Translations under genes and position numbers: made by a program | Source: JANQPA01 sp964548175 | Lineage (GTDB): Bacteria; Bacteroidota; Bacteroidia; Chitinophagales; Saprospiraceae | Reading direction: 5' to 3' | Length of the DNA: 64,000 bases | Assembly (NCBI GenBank): GCA_964548175.1 | Contig: CAZJQS010000028.1 | Span: forward strand, 1 to 64,000 | In this document: piece after piece, positions 26,543-35,110 of the stretch | Numbering within the stretch: the stretch's first letter is position 1 | Layout: each line of letters starts with the position of its first letter | Notes under the pieces: generated by a model | What the model was told of the DNA's origin: nothing | The model's input: only the letters and a program-made list of their open reading frames with translations | The model's database searches: none

Positions 26543-28336
26543 ATGAATCTCCTCTCCACTCTCGACCTCGCCATCATCATTGCCTTTTTCGTGGTTTCCC
26601 TATCCATCGGGCTGGCTGCCTCTCGTAAAGCAGGAAAAGGGTTTTCAGAATTTTTCTTATCCGGGCGGAGTATGCCCTGGTGGCTGCTTGGCGTTTCAAT
26701 GGTTGCCACCACTTTTTCAGCGGATACGCCCAACCTGGTGACGGATATTGTTCGGACGAACGGTGTATCGGGTAATTGGGTCTGGTGGGCATTTTTGCTG
26801 ACTGGAATGCTGACGGTCTTTGTGTATGCAAAGTTATGGCGCCGGTCTGGGATTCTGACCGATATTGAGTTTTACGAATTGCGCTACAGCGGTCCGGCAG
26901 CTGCTTTTTTGCGGGGTTTCCGGGCGCTTTATCTTGGGATTTTCTTCAATCTGATGATCATGGCCAGTGTTACCCTGGCGGCTATTAAGATCGGGGGTGT
27001 CATGCTGGGGCTGAGTCCGATCGAGACCATTACCATTGCCTCTGTGATCACTGTGATTTATACTTCACTAGGAGGACTAAGAGGGGTGATTATGACCGAT
27101 TTCATACAGTTCATCATGGCCATGGTCGGGGTAGTCTGGGCGGCTGTCCTTGTAGTGAATCTACCGGAAGTAGGCGGCCTGAGCAATTTGCTGGCTCATG
27201 AAAATGTAAGCGATAAGCTGCAATTTATTCCTGATTTTAGCGACACACGCCAGTTGATCCCTCTTTTTATCATTCCAATAGCCGTGCAATGGTGGAGTGT
27301 ATGGTATCCCGGAGCAGAGCCAGGCGGCGGCGGGTATATTGTTCAGCGGGTACTTTCTGCTAAGGACGAAGGGCATGCCGTAGGCGCCACTCTCCTATTC
27401 AACCTGGCGCATTATGCGCTCCGGCCCTGGCCCTGGATATTGATCGCTTTGGCTTCGTTGGTTGTGTTTCCGGACCTGGAATCGATAGCTACCGCTTTTC
27501 CGAATGTGGATGAAAACATCATCCGGCACGATCTGGCATTTCCCGCCATGCTGACCTTTTTGCCGGCCGGTTTATTTGGTCTGGTGGTGGCATCTTTGAT
27601 AGCCGCCTATATGTCGACTATTTCCACACAACTCAACTGGGGCGCTTCCTATATCGTAAACGATTTTTACAAAAGATTTATCAACCCTGAAGCCAGTGAG
27701 CGGAACCAGGTTCTGGTGGGCCGGATCTCCACTGTCGTTTTGATGGTCCTTTCTGCGCTCGTGGCTCTGGCGTTGAGCAATGCCCTTCAGGCGTTTAATA
27801 TTTTGTTGCAGATCGGCGCCGGAACCGGCTTACTGTTCATCCTGCGCTGGTTCTGGTGGCGCATCAACGCCTACAGCGAGCTGGCGGCGATGATCATCAG
27901 TTTCCTCGTGGCCGTTTATTTTGAGTTTCTTGGCCCGGAAGGACTGGATGATTATATGAAATTATTGATCGGGGTGGGCATTACAACGGTAGGCTGGCTG
28001 GCGATCACTTTTCTCACCCCACCAACTGACCATAGCACCTTAGTTGATTTTTATAATAAAATCGGCCCCCATTCTATTGGATGGCAAGCTGTACTCGCGA
28101 AAGGTGAAGAGCAAAAGCTCTCCCCTTCCAGGAGGCCAGGAGATAGTAAAGGGCAAAGCAGCTCGCTTGGTTTAGAGATCGCGTGCATGATTGCCGGGTG
28201 TTTTACGGTGTATGGCTTGTTATTTGCGACTGGTTTCTGGATTTATGGGAACCTGGTTGGAGGCCTAGTGGGCACCTTAGTGAGTTCGGCAGGGATGGTA
28301 TATTTGTTTTTGAATTGGAAAAAAGTTAAAATATAA
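26543..28336 (+). CDS. sodium:solute symporter (SSS family)
   Basis: This is a 597-residue inner-membrane protein with about 14 hydrophobic helices, typical of the SSS/SLC5 family. Family patterns include SRKAGKGFSEFFLSGRSMPW near 27-46 and the sodium-site region SLIAAYMSTISTQLNWGASY near 352-371. Subgroup members carry sugars, amino sugars or sialic acid. It sits 30 bp after the GH20 gene, which suggests uptake of N-acetylhexosamine, but the substrate is inferred from context only. A hydrophilic insert rich in Ser/Lys (about 515-545) precedes the last two helices. It converges with the GNAT-nitrilase gene with a 4-bp gap. Confidence 0.9.
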   Translation: MNLLSTLDLAIIIAFFVVSLSIGLAASRKAGKGFSEFFLSGRSMPWWLLGVSMVATTFSADTPNLVTDIVRTNGVSGNWVWWAFLLTGMLTVFVYAKLWRRSGILTDIEFYELRYSGPAAAFLRGFRALYLGIFFNLMIMASVTLAAIKIGGVMLGLSPIETITIASVITVIYTSLGGLRGVIMTDFIQFIMAMVGVVWAAVLVVNLPEVGGLSNLLAHENVSDKLQFIPDFSDTRQLIPLFIIPIAVQWWSVWYPGAEPGGGGYIVQRVLSAKDEGHAVGATLLFNLAHYALRPWPWILIALASLVVFPDLESIATAFPNVDENIIRHDLAFPAMLTFLPAGLFGLVVASLIAAYMSTISTQLNWGASYIVNDFYKRFINPEASERNQVLVGRISTVVLMVLSALVALALSNALQAFNILLQIGAGTGLLFILRWFWWRINAYSELAAMIISFLVAVYFEFLGPEGLDDYMKLLIGVGITTVGWLAITFLTPPTDHSTLVDFYNKIGPHSIGWQAVLAKGEEQKLSPSRRPGDSKGQSSSLGLEIACMIAGCFTVYGLLFATGFWIYGNLVGGLVGTLVSSAGMVYLFLNWKKVKI

Positions 28337-28340
28337 AAAG

Positions 28341-29909
28341 CTAAACCTTTCCTTTTTTCCGCAGCATAAGCTGGTACAGATCCTTCCTTCGGTCCTTTAT
28401 CGTCTGCACACTACCGTAATTGTGCAATTCTTTCAACAAGTCGAGGTTAACGTCTGCGATGAGCGTCATTTCGGTATTTGGCGTCGCTTCCGCGTTGATG
28501 CCGTTGGTGGGGAAAGCAAAATCGGAAGGGGTGAATACGGCAGACTGGGCGTAATTGATGTCCATATTGTTTACTCTGGGCAGGTTGCCTACGCAGCCTG
28601 CGATGGCTACGTAACACTCATTTTCGATGGCCCTGGCCTGAGCGCAATGGCGGACGCGAACATACCCGTTCTGGGTGTCGGTCTGGAAAGGAACGAAAAG
28701 GATCTGCATACCCTGGTCAGCCAGGAGTCGGCAAAGCTCCGGGAACTCCACATCGTAGCAGATCATGACGCCGATCTTACCACAGTCGGTATCCAGCACT
28801 TTGATCTTATCGCCGCCGACCATTCCCCAGGCGCTTCGTTCGGAGGGAGTGACATGGATCTTTTCATATTCTTCAAAGGAGCCGTCCCGACGGCAGAGGA
28901 AGCCTGCATTCAGCAATCGATGGTCCTCATCCAGCCGCGGCATGCTGCCGGTGAGGATATTCACGTTATAAGACACTGCAAATTCCAGGAATTTTTCCCG
29001 GATGGGGTCCGCAAACTTGGCGAGCTCCCTGATGGCTTCCGCTTCCGGCAAATGGTTATAAGAGGCGACAAGGGGTGCATTGAAAAATTCCGGGAACATA
29101 ATAAAGTCACAGCGATAATCGCTGACGGTATCTACAAAAAACTCCGCCTGCTCGCAAAAGGACTTAAAATCCGGGAAATTTCGCATCTGCCATTGCACCA
29201 GACCAAGGCGGATGACCTGCTTAGGCTGGTTGACCAGTCCTTCATCTTCCTGATAATAGATGTTCTGCCATTCCAGCAAGGTAGCGAACTCCATGGATTC
29301 GGAATCCTCATGCCAGTAGTTCTTTAGAATCCTCCTAACCTGAAAGTCATTGGCCAGCTGAAAAGACAAAGTGGGATCGTAGATCTCCCGGCTTTTGACT
29401 TTATCGATGTATTCCCTGGGGGTAAGCTCATCGGCATGGTCCTTGTAGTTGGGTATCCTTCCCCCTGCGATAATGGATTTAAGGTTCAGGTTTTCACAAA
29501 GTTCCTTTCGAGCATCGTATAAACGTCGGCCGAGCCGAAGGCCCCTGTGTTCAGGGTGTACAAATACTTCTATTCCATAGAGGGTGTTGCCATTGGGATC
29601 GTGGGTTTTAAAGGTCTCTCCTCCCGTGATCTGGTCGTAGGTATGTTTATCTCCAAATCTTGTATAATCGACGATAATAGATAAGGCCACTCCCACTACT
29701 TTACCGTCCTTAGTTACGCAAAGTTGTCCTTCCGGGAATATTTTCAGCAAGGTGGAGATGGCTTCTTCTTCCCAATAAATGCCGCCAATGCCTGAATATG
29801 CTTCTATCATGGCATTTTTCAATCCCACATAATCTTCCAGGCGAAGATAGCGAAGCGCGATTCTGGAAGAAGCAATATTTGTTACATTGTTTGAATTGTC
29901 TTGACTCAT
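28341..29909 (-). CDS. GNAT acetyltransferase-carbon-nitrogen hydrolase fusion
   Basis: This is a 522-residue two-domain protein. The N-terminal part (about 15-205) is a GNAT-like N-acyltransferase with the acetyl-CoA region VFVHPEHRGLRLGRRLYDAR near 111-130. The C-terminal part (about 228-515) is a nitrilase-superfamily amidase with the Glu-Lys-Cys triad: Glu in FPEFFN near 271, Lys in YEKIHV near 347 and Cys in VMICYDVEFPE near 381. Such fusions are known and annotated as bifunctional GNAT/carbon-nitrogen hydrolase family proteins, but their substrate is not established. The sequence looks intact. It is on the same strand as, and downstream of, the 521-residue gene, with a hairpin between them. 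Confidence 0.92.
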   Translation of the reverse strand: MSQDNSNNVTNIASSRIALRYLRLEDYVGLKNAMIEAYSGIGGIYWEEEAISTLLKIFPEGQLCVTKDGKVVGVALSIIVDYTRFGDKHTYDQITGGETFKTHDPNGNTLYGIEVFVHPEHRGLRLGRRLYDARKELCENLNLKSIIAGGRIPNYKDHADELTPREYIDKVKSREIYDPTLSFQLANDFQVRRILKNYWHEDSESMEFATLLEWQNIYYQEDEGLVNQPKQVIRLGLVQWQMRNFPDFKSFCEQAEFFVDTVSDYRCDFIMFPEFFNAPLVASYNHLPEAEAIRELAKFADPIREKFLEFAVSYNVNILTGSMPRLDEDHRLLNAGFLCRRDGSFEEYEKIHVTPSERSAWGMVGGDKIKVLDTDCGKIGVMICYDVEFPELCRLLADQGMQILFVPFQTDTQNGYVRVRHCAQARAIENECYVAIAGCVGNLPRVNNMDINYAQSAVFTPSDFAFPTNGINAEATPNTEMTLIADVNLDLLKELHNYGSVQTIKDRRKDLYQLMLRKKGKV

Positions 29910-29923
29910 GAAGTTAGTTATTT

Positions 29924-29978
29924 AGTTGTTGGTTGTTGGTTGTTGGGAGATAGCCCTTTCAACCATCAACCAACAACT
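29924..29978. repeat. imperfect hairpin built on GTTGTTGGTTG
   Basis: AGTTGTTGGTTGTTGGTTG (29924-29942) is the inverted complement of 29960-29978 with one mismatch in 19. It separates two codirectional minus-strand genes. It resembles in style, but not in sequence, the GTAGAAGG palindrome at about 40915-41066. Confidence 0.7.
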
Positions 29979-30036
29979 ATTTCTCTAATGATAAAAAAAG
30001 CCGTAAGGTTCAACCGGACAATCACTATTAGAAAAA

Positions 30037-31602
30037 CTACCCTATCCTCTCCGACTTCCGTTGTCTTTCCAGAAACTTTCGTCTGATGATGTCTTTTACG
30101 GTACAGTCCTCGATCTTACTTTCCAGCCAGGAGATGATATCCAGATAGAGGAAAGGGCGACGCTCGTAGGGTTCCTCCTGCCAGTGTTCCAGTTTGCCTT
30201 TAAGCTGAATGAATTCCTCCTTAAGCTCTTTGGCTTGCATACGGGGTGTTCTGCGCAGGAATCGTACGATCTCGCGCTGTACACCGTGCAAGTCTTTCAT
30301 TTTTCCCAAAAAACGATAAACCGACTTCACCTGGTATTCCACTAATTGAATATTACCCAATTCAAAATGAGCGATGAGGTTAAGGATGCGGGCAAAACAC
30401 TGAATATCTTCGCGGTAATCAGGGTTCTTTTGATTGATGATCCGGTTGAGGTAACTGATGGCGTTATCGTTGTCGCCATTGCCAAAATAAAGGCAGGCGA
30501 TTCGATAATAGAAGACCATTACGCGATGGTCGTCCCAGTTAAACTCATCCTCTTCGATCAATTTCTCCAGTTTGGGGGCCAGCATTAAACCCTCTTCAAA
30601 AGTACCCTGCATGAAATGGAGCTTGATGGCATGGATGTAATGGTAAAGGTTAAAAAGGCCTTCTATGTTTTTATTTTTAGAAATATCATACTGCTCAGGA
30701 AAAGCATGCAGTTTATTCAGGCCTTCAACAAAGCGTTCGTGATGCTGGATGAAAAAAAGTGCGTTCAGCAGGTTGTGAATGCCTTTTAGGTACAAGGCGG
30801 GGTGACTTTGGATGAGGTGTTCTTTGCCTTCATACAATTCCACCCACTTTTGAGCATAGCGATAGCAAAACGTAAATTCCTGGGTTATATAGTAATACCA
30901 GACATGCGACTGGCAGAAATACAACTTACCTAAAAAAGAAAGTTCATTGAAGTTGATCTGTGGAAGATTAGACTGAAAGAATTCTTTGACGAAAAAATAG
31001 TCCTTTTCATTACGTACATAGCCCACTTTCAGATAGAGTCCGTACAGCTGTAAAGACAGATTGCTAAATACGTTGAAATTGTTGATGGTCTCATTTAATC
31101 TAAGGGTTTCATCCGTCAACACTTCCGAGCGACCTTCTATGCTTCTGGTGATGTATTGGCTTTCTATGTGTTTCTCAAAATCCAGCACTTCGAGCTGTAT
31201 GGGGTAAAATTCGTTGGATTCAGCCCTGATCTTGGCCTTTTCTAAAATATCCAGACTCTGGCGGTACAAGCCTTTATCGTAAAGCACCTTTGCAAAATCG
31301 ATCATTTCCCGCATCTGTATCTCGCTCACGTGATTGGTGTTGAGCAAACGCAAACTGATCAGCAACTGCTTGTACAGATGTGCTTTGAGATTGGACAGCT
31401 GCCTCTTTTTTATGCCCGGAAGCTTTTTCAGGATCTGCGCTTCATCATACTGTTGATGTTTATCCAGAAAATCGAACAACTGCAAAAAGAGAATGTCCTC
31501 AGAAGCCTGATTCCTTCTCACAAAAAGCCGAAAGTGCCGCTTTTCCGCCCGGGTCAAAGACCGTATTAACTGTATGAGATCGTCCGTTTTTTGCTTTGGC
31601 AT
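30037..31602 (-). CDS. helical protein of unknown function
   Basis: This is a 521-residue protein without signal peptide or membrane segment and with no motif I can name. The N-terminus (LIQLIRSLTRAEKRHFRLFV) is basic and helical. The remainder is a long run of amphipathic helices with repeated aromatic residues, the look of a TPR-like solenoid (for example LYDKGLYRQSLDILEKAK near 111-128 and GNGDNDNAISYLNRII near 381-396). Similar proteins starting with a 'LTKAEKRxFKLF' element occur widely in Bacteroidota as conserved hypotheticals. It is divergent from the leucine operon, across a 160-bp gap. A scaffold or regulatory role is a guess. Confidence 0.7.
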   Translation of the reverse strand: MPKQKTDDLIQLIRSLTRAEKRHFRLFVRRNQASEDILFLQLFDFLDKHQQYDEAQILKKLPGIKKRQLSNLKAHLYKQLLISLRLLNTNHVSEIQMREMIDFAKVLYDKGLYRQSLDILEKAKIRAESNEFYPIQLEVLDFEKHIESQYITRSIEGRSEVLTDETLRLNETINNFNVFSNLSLQLYGLYLKVGYVRNEKDYFFVKEFFQSNLPQINFNELSFLGKLYFCQSHVWYYYITQEFTFCYRYAQKWVELYEGKEHLIQSHPALYLKGIHNLLNALFFIQHHERFVEGLNKLHAFPEQYDISKNKNIEGLFNLYHYIHAIKLHFMQGTFEEGLMLAPKLEKLIEEDEFNWDDHRVMVFYYRIACLYFGNGDNDNAISYLNRIINQKNPDYREDIQCFARILNLIAHFELGNIQLVEYQVKSVYRFLGKMKDLHGVQREIVRFLRRTPRMQAKELKEEFIQLKGKLEHWQEEPYERRPFLYLDIISWLESKIEDCTVKDIIRRKFLERQRKSERIG

Positions 31603-31714
31603 TGTAGTAGATAATTATTTAATCACTTCAATTTCAGACAATTAAAAATATTCTGTTTGCTTGACATCTTGTAGTAATGAACTTATTTGATTTCTTATGC
31701 CTTTCTTGACCAGA

Positions 31715-31722
31715 TATCTTTG
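31715..31722 (+). promoter_or_regulatory. leuA: Bacteroidota-type -7 box (TATCTTTG) before leuA
   Basis: TATCTTTG matches TAnnTTTG and lies 40 bp before the leuA ATG. A TTTG at 31686-31689 could be the -33 element, with a gap of 25 bp that is slightly longer than usual. It would drive the leuACDB operon. Confidence 0.5.
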
Positions 31723-31762
31723 AAATAAACAAACTTACGTATTTATTACAAAAATTGATGGA

Positions 31763-32932
31763 ATGGCAGAGCAAAGGATTCACATTTTCGACACAACCTT
31801 AAGGGACGGGGAGCAAGTTCCGGGCTGTAAATTAAACACAGACCAAAAGGTAGAGATCGCGGAGCAACTGGAAGCGCTGGGCGTCGATATCATCGAAGCT
31901 GGTTTTCCGATTTCCAGTCCTGGCGACTTCCGGTCGGTGGAAGCCATTGCCAAGGCCGTAAAGGAATCTACCGTTTGCGGCTTGTCAAGAGCTGTGGAGC
32001 AAGACATCAAAACGGCTGCCGAGGCGTTGCGCTACGCCAGGCACCCCAGGATACATACCGGCATCGGCACTTCTGAGATGCACATCAAATACAAATTGAA
32101 AAGCACCCAGGACAAGATACTGGAAAGAGCAGTAGCTGCGGTCAGGCTGGCTAAGCGCTTTGTAGAGGATGTAGAATTCTATGCGGAAGATGCCGGACGG
32201 ACAGACAATGAGTACCTGGCCCGCGTTTTGGAGGCCGTGATCAAGGCCGGGGCCACCGTTCTTAATATTCCCGATACCACCGGCTATTGCCTGCCGGAGC
32301 AATACGGCGCAAAGATCCGCTATCTGAAAGAAAATGTAACAGGCATTGACAAGGCCATCCTTTCCACTCATTGCCATAACGACCTGGGGCTGGCCACCGC
32401 CAACTCGATCGCCGGCGTTCAAAACGGAGCCCGCCAGATCGAATGCACCATCAACGGCATAGGGGAAAGGGCCGGCAATACCTCGCTGGAAGAAGTAGTG
32501 ATGATCATGCGCCAGCATCCGGAAATGAATTTCACCACCCGGATCCAAACCCCCAAAATATACAGCACCAGCAGGCTGGTCTCCGAACGAATGGGCATGC
32601 CCGTACAGCCGAATAAAGCCATCGTGGGCGCCAATGCTTTTGCCCATTCCTCCGGAATCCATCAGGACGGCGTCATCAAAAAACGGGAAACTTACGAGAT
32701 CATCAACCCTCTGGACGTAGGCGTGGATCACTCCAAGATCGTACTGACCGCCCGCTCTGGCCGGGCAGCCGTGGCCTACAGAGCCAAAAACATCGGTTAC
32801 AACCTCACAAAGAATCAGCTGGATAAAGTCTATGCCGATTTCCTTGAAGTTGCAGACATCAAAAAAGAAGTGGACGATCAGGATCTGACCAATATTTTGA
32901 CGCGTCAGAAAATTGCAGTCCCCGCAGAATAA
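31763..32932 (+). CDS. leuA: 2-isopropylmalate synthase, short form
   Basis: This catalyses the first committed step of leucine synthesis, joining acetyl-CoA and 2-oxoisovalerate. The 389-residue product contains the HMGL-like TIM barrel with DTTLRDGEQVPG at residues 10-21, the metal-binding HCHND near 203-207 (THCHNDLGLATANS) and the GIGERAGNTSLEEVVM signature near 235-250. It stops after a short communication-type domain. The roughly 120-residue C-terminal domain that binds leucine for feedback inhibition in the 500-residue enzymes is absent, so feedback control may be weaker or different. It is the first gene of leuA-leuC-leuD-leuB. Related short enzymes include homocitrate and citramalate synthases, but the leuCDB context supports the leucine assignment. 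Confidence 0.93.
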   Translation: MAEQRIHIFDTTLRDGEQVPGCKLNTDQKVEIAEQLEALGVDIIEAGFPISSPGDFRSVEAIAKAVKESTVCGLSRAVEQDIKTAAEALRYARHPRIHTGIGTSEMHIKYKLKSTQDKILERAVAAVRLAKRFVEDVEFYAEDAGRTDNEYLARVLEAVIKAGATVLNIPDTTGYCLPEQYGAKIRYLKENVTGIDKAILSTHCHNDLGLATANSIAGVQNGARQIECTINGIGERAGNTSLEEVVMIMRQHPEMNFTTRIQTPKIYSTSRLVSERMGMPVQPNKAIVGANAFAHSSGIHQDGVIKKRETYEIINPLDVGVDHSKIVLTARSGRAAVAYRAKNIGYNLTKNQLDKVYADFLEVADIKKEVDDQDLTNILTRQKIAVPAE

Positions 32933-33020
32933 GTGTTTTTTCCGGAAGACTACTTTTAGAAACAACTCGTGGCCTTTCTACATTAAAGACGATTCAAATT
33001 TAAAGTTTTACAACACAGAA

Positions 33021-34424
33021 ATGACCAAAACACTCTTCGATAAAATTTGGGACAAACACGTAGTTACCCAGGCGGAAGGCGGAATAGACGTATTGTACAT
33101 CGACCGGCACTTTATTCATGAGGTAACCAGCCCTCAGGCTTTTGACGGCTTGGAAAAAAGGCATATTCCCGTTTTCAGGCCCGCACAGACCATCGCCACC
33201 GCTGACCACAACGTCCCCACCATTGATCAACACCTGCCGATCCGGGAAGAATTATCCCGCTTCCAGGTGGATAAATTAACCGAGAACTGCGAAAAATTCG
33301 GCGTCGAACTATTTGGTTTGGGACATCCTTACCAGGGCATCGTTCATGTGATCGGCCCTCAGCTGGGCATTACCCAGCCAGGCATGACTATTGTTTGCGG
33401 AGACAGTCACACCTCTACACACGGGGCTTTCGGCTGCGTAGCTTTCGGAATCGGCACCAGCCAGGTTGAACAAGTACTGGCGACTCAATGCCTGCTCCAG
33501 ACCAAACCTAAGCGGATGCGCATCAATGTAGATGGCCAGCTACAGCCAGGCGTATTGTCAAAAGATATTATCCTTTACATCATCTCCCAGCTTGGCGCCG
33601 ACGGCGGCACCGGTTACTTCGTCGAATATGCAGGCTCAGCCATCCGCGATTTGTCCATGGAAGCCCGCATGACCATCTGCAACATGAGTATTGAAATGGG
33701 CGCCAGAGGAGGATTGATCGCTCCGGATGAAATCACCTTCGAATACATCCGCGGCCGTAAATTTGCACCTCAGGGAGCAGCATTCGAAGCAGCTGTGGAA
33801 GAATGGTCAGCGCTTTATTCGGATGAATCCGCAGTCTTCGATAAAGAATATCACTTTAGAGCAGAAAACATTACCCCCATGGTCACCTACGGCACCAATC
33901 CGGGAATGGGTATGGGCGTGGGAGAACATATCCCGATGCCGGAGCAGATGGAAAGCCCCCGGTCCTTCCTGAAGTCTTTGGATTACATGGGACTGGAGCC
34001 CGGGCAACCTTTGCTGGGAAAAAAAATCGATTACGTTTTTATCGGCAGTTGCACCAACTCCCGCATTGAGGATCTCCGGATTGTAGCAGAATACGTCAAG
34101 GGTAAACAAAAAGCAGATCATGTCGAGGTGATGATCGTTCCGGGTTCCAAACAAGTAGAGGAACAAGCACGGCAGGAGGGGCTGCACGAAATTTTCGCAG
34201 CCGCCGGCTTTGAATTGCGTCAGCCGGGTTGTTCCGCCTGCCTGGGCATGAACGAAGACAAAGTGCCTAAAGGAAAATATTGTGTCTCTACCTCCAACCG
34301 CAACTACGAAGGACGCCAGGGGCCGGGCGCCCGCACTATCCTCGTGAGTCCTCTTATGGCGGCTGCAACAGCCGTACACGGGAAGATCGTTGATGTGAGA
34401 GAGGAGATGGCGGAGGCGGTGTGA
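33021..34424 (+). CDS. leuC: 3-isopropylmalate dehydratase large subunit
   Basis: LeuC and LeuD together isomerise 2-isopropylmalate to 3-isopropylmalate. From ATG 33021 the product (TLFDKIWDKHVV start) has 467 residues, the normal length. An upstream TTG start at 32913 would overlap leuA and add an unrelated leader, and is rejected. Aconitase-family features are seen: GDSHTSTHGAFG near 130-141, and the [4Fe-4S] ligands Cys near 343 (IGSCTNSR) and the CxxC pair near 403/406 (GCSACLG). It lies 88 bp after leuA and 38 bp before leuD. Confidence 0.97.
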   Translation: MTKTLFDKIWDKHVVTQAEGGIDVLYIDRHFIHEVTSPQAFDGLEKRHIPVFRPAQTIATADHNVPTIDQHLPIREELSRFQVDKLTENCEKFGVELFGLGHPYQGIVHVIGPQLGITQPGMTIVCGDSHTSTHGAFGCVAFGIGTSQVEQVLATQCLLQTKPKRMRINVDGQLQPGVLSKDIILYIISQLGADGGTGYFVEYAGSAIRDLSMEARMTICNMSIEMGARGGLIAPDEITFEYIRGRKFAPQGAAFEAAVEEWSALYSDESAVFDKEYHFRAENITPMVTYGTNPGMGMGVGEHIPMPEQMESPRSFLKSLDYMGLEPGQPLLGKKIDYVFIGSCTNSRIEDLRIVAEYVKGKQKADHVEVMIVPGSKQVEEQARQEGLHEIFAAAGFELRQPGCSACLGMNEDKVPKGKYCVSTSNRNYEGRQGPGARTILVSPLMAAATAVHGKIVDVREEMAEAV

Positions 34425-34462
34425 TCAGTTAATTGAAAGAGCAACAGGTTATTTTTTGGAAT

Positions 34463-35050
34463 ATGGAAAAATTCATCAAACTGACGGATACGGCAGTGCC
34501 GATCCCGATGGAAAATATAGATACGGATCAGATCATTCCGGCGCGCTTTTTGAAGGCCACCACCCGGGAGGGGTTCGGAGAAAATCTTTTTCGCGACTGG
34601 CGTTATGAGGCCGATGGTCAGCCTAAGGAGGATTTCATCCTGAACAATCCGATCTATGAAGGCGCCATTTTGGTTGCAGGAAAAAACTTCGGCTGTGGGT
34701 CCAGCCGGGAGCATGCAGCCTGGGCGCTATACGATTATGGCTTCAGGGTGGTTGTTTCCAGTTTTTTTGCCGATATTTTTAAAGGCAACGCACTGAACAA
34801 CGGACTCCTGCCTGTTCAGGTCAGTCCGGATTTTCTCCATCAGGTTTTCGAAGCCATTGAAGAAAACCCCAGGGTCGAACTCAGGGTTGACCTGGGGGAG
34901 CAAACCATCCGGCTGCCCGCTAAAGGCTTAAGTGAGGGTTTTGACATCCATCCGTATAAAAAAACGTGTCTGCTCAATGGCTATGATGATATTGACTATT
35001 TGTTGAGCCTCAAAGACCAGATCAAAGAATACGAGTTAAGAAAGGCCTGA
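34463..35050 (+). CDS. leuD: 3-isopropylmalate dehydratase small subunit
   Basis: This is a 195-residue swivelling-domain partner of LeuC. The start is ATG 34463 (MEKFIKLTDTAVPIP). Family signatures are NIDTDQIIPARFLK near 18-31, and NFGCGSSREHAAWAL near 76-90, which carries substrate-binding residues. The length is normal. It sits between leuC and leuB in the leucine operon. Confidence 0.96.
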   Translation: MEKFIKLTDTAVPIPMENIDTDQIIPARFLKATTREGFGENLFRDWRYEADGQPKEDFILNNPIYEGAILVAGKNFGCGSSREHAAWALYDYGFRVVVSSFFADIFKGNALNNGLLPVQVSPDFLHQVFEAIEENPRVELRVDLGEQTIRLPAKGLSEGFDIHPYKKTCLLNGYDDIDYLLSLKDQIKEYELRKA

Positions 35051-35110
35051 AAAAGCCGTAAGCGGGCTTGTACGAAACATCATTTTTTTAAACTCAAATC
35101 GTTTTATCCC

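Noticed and set aside
32913..33020. TTG-initiated extension of leuC overlapping leuA
   Set aside because: The added leader has no homology to LeuC; ATG 33021 gives the family start.
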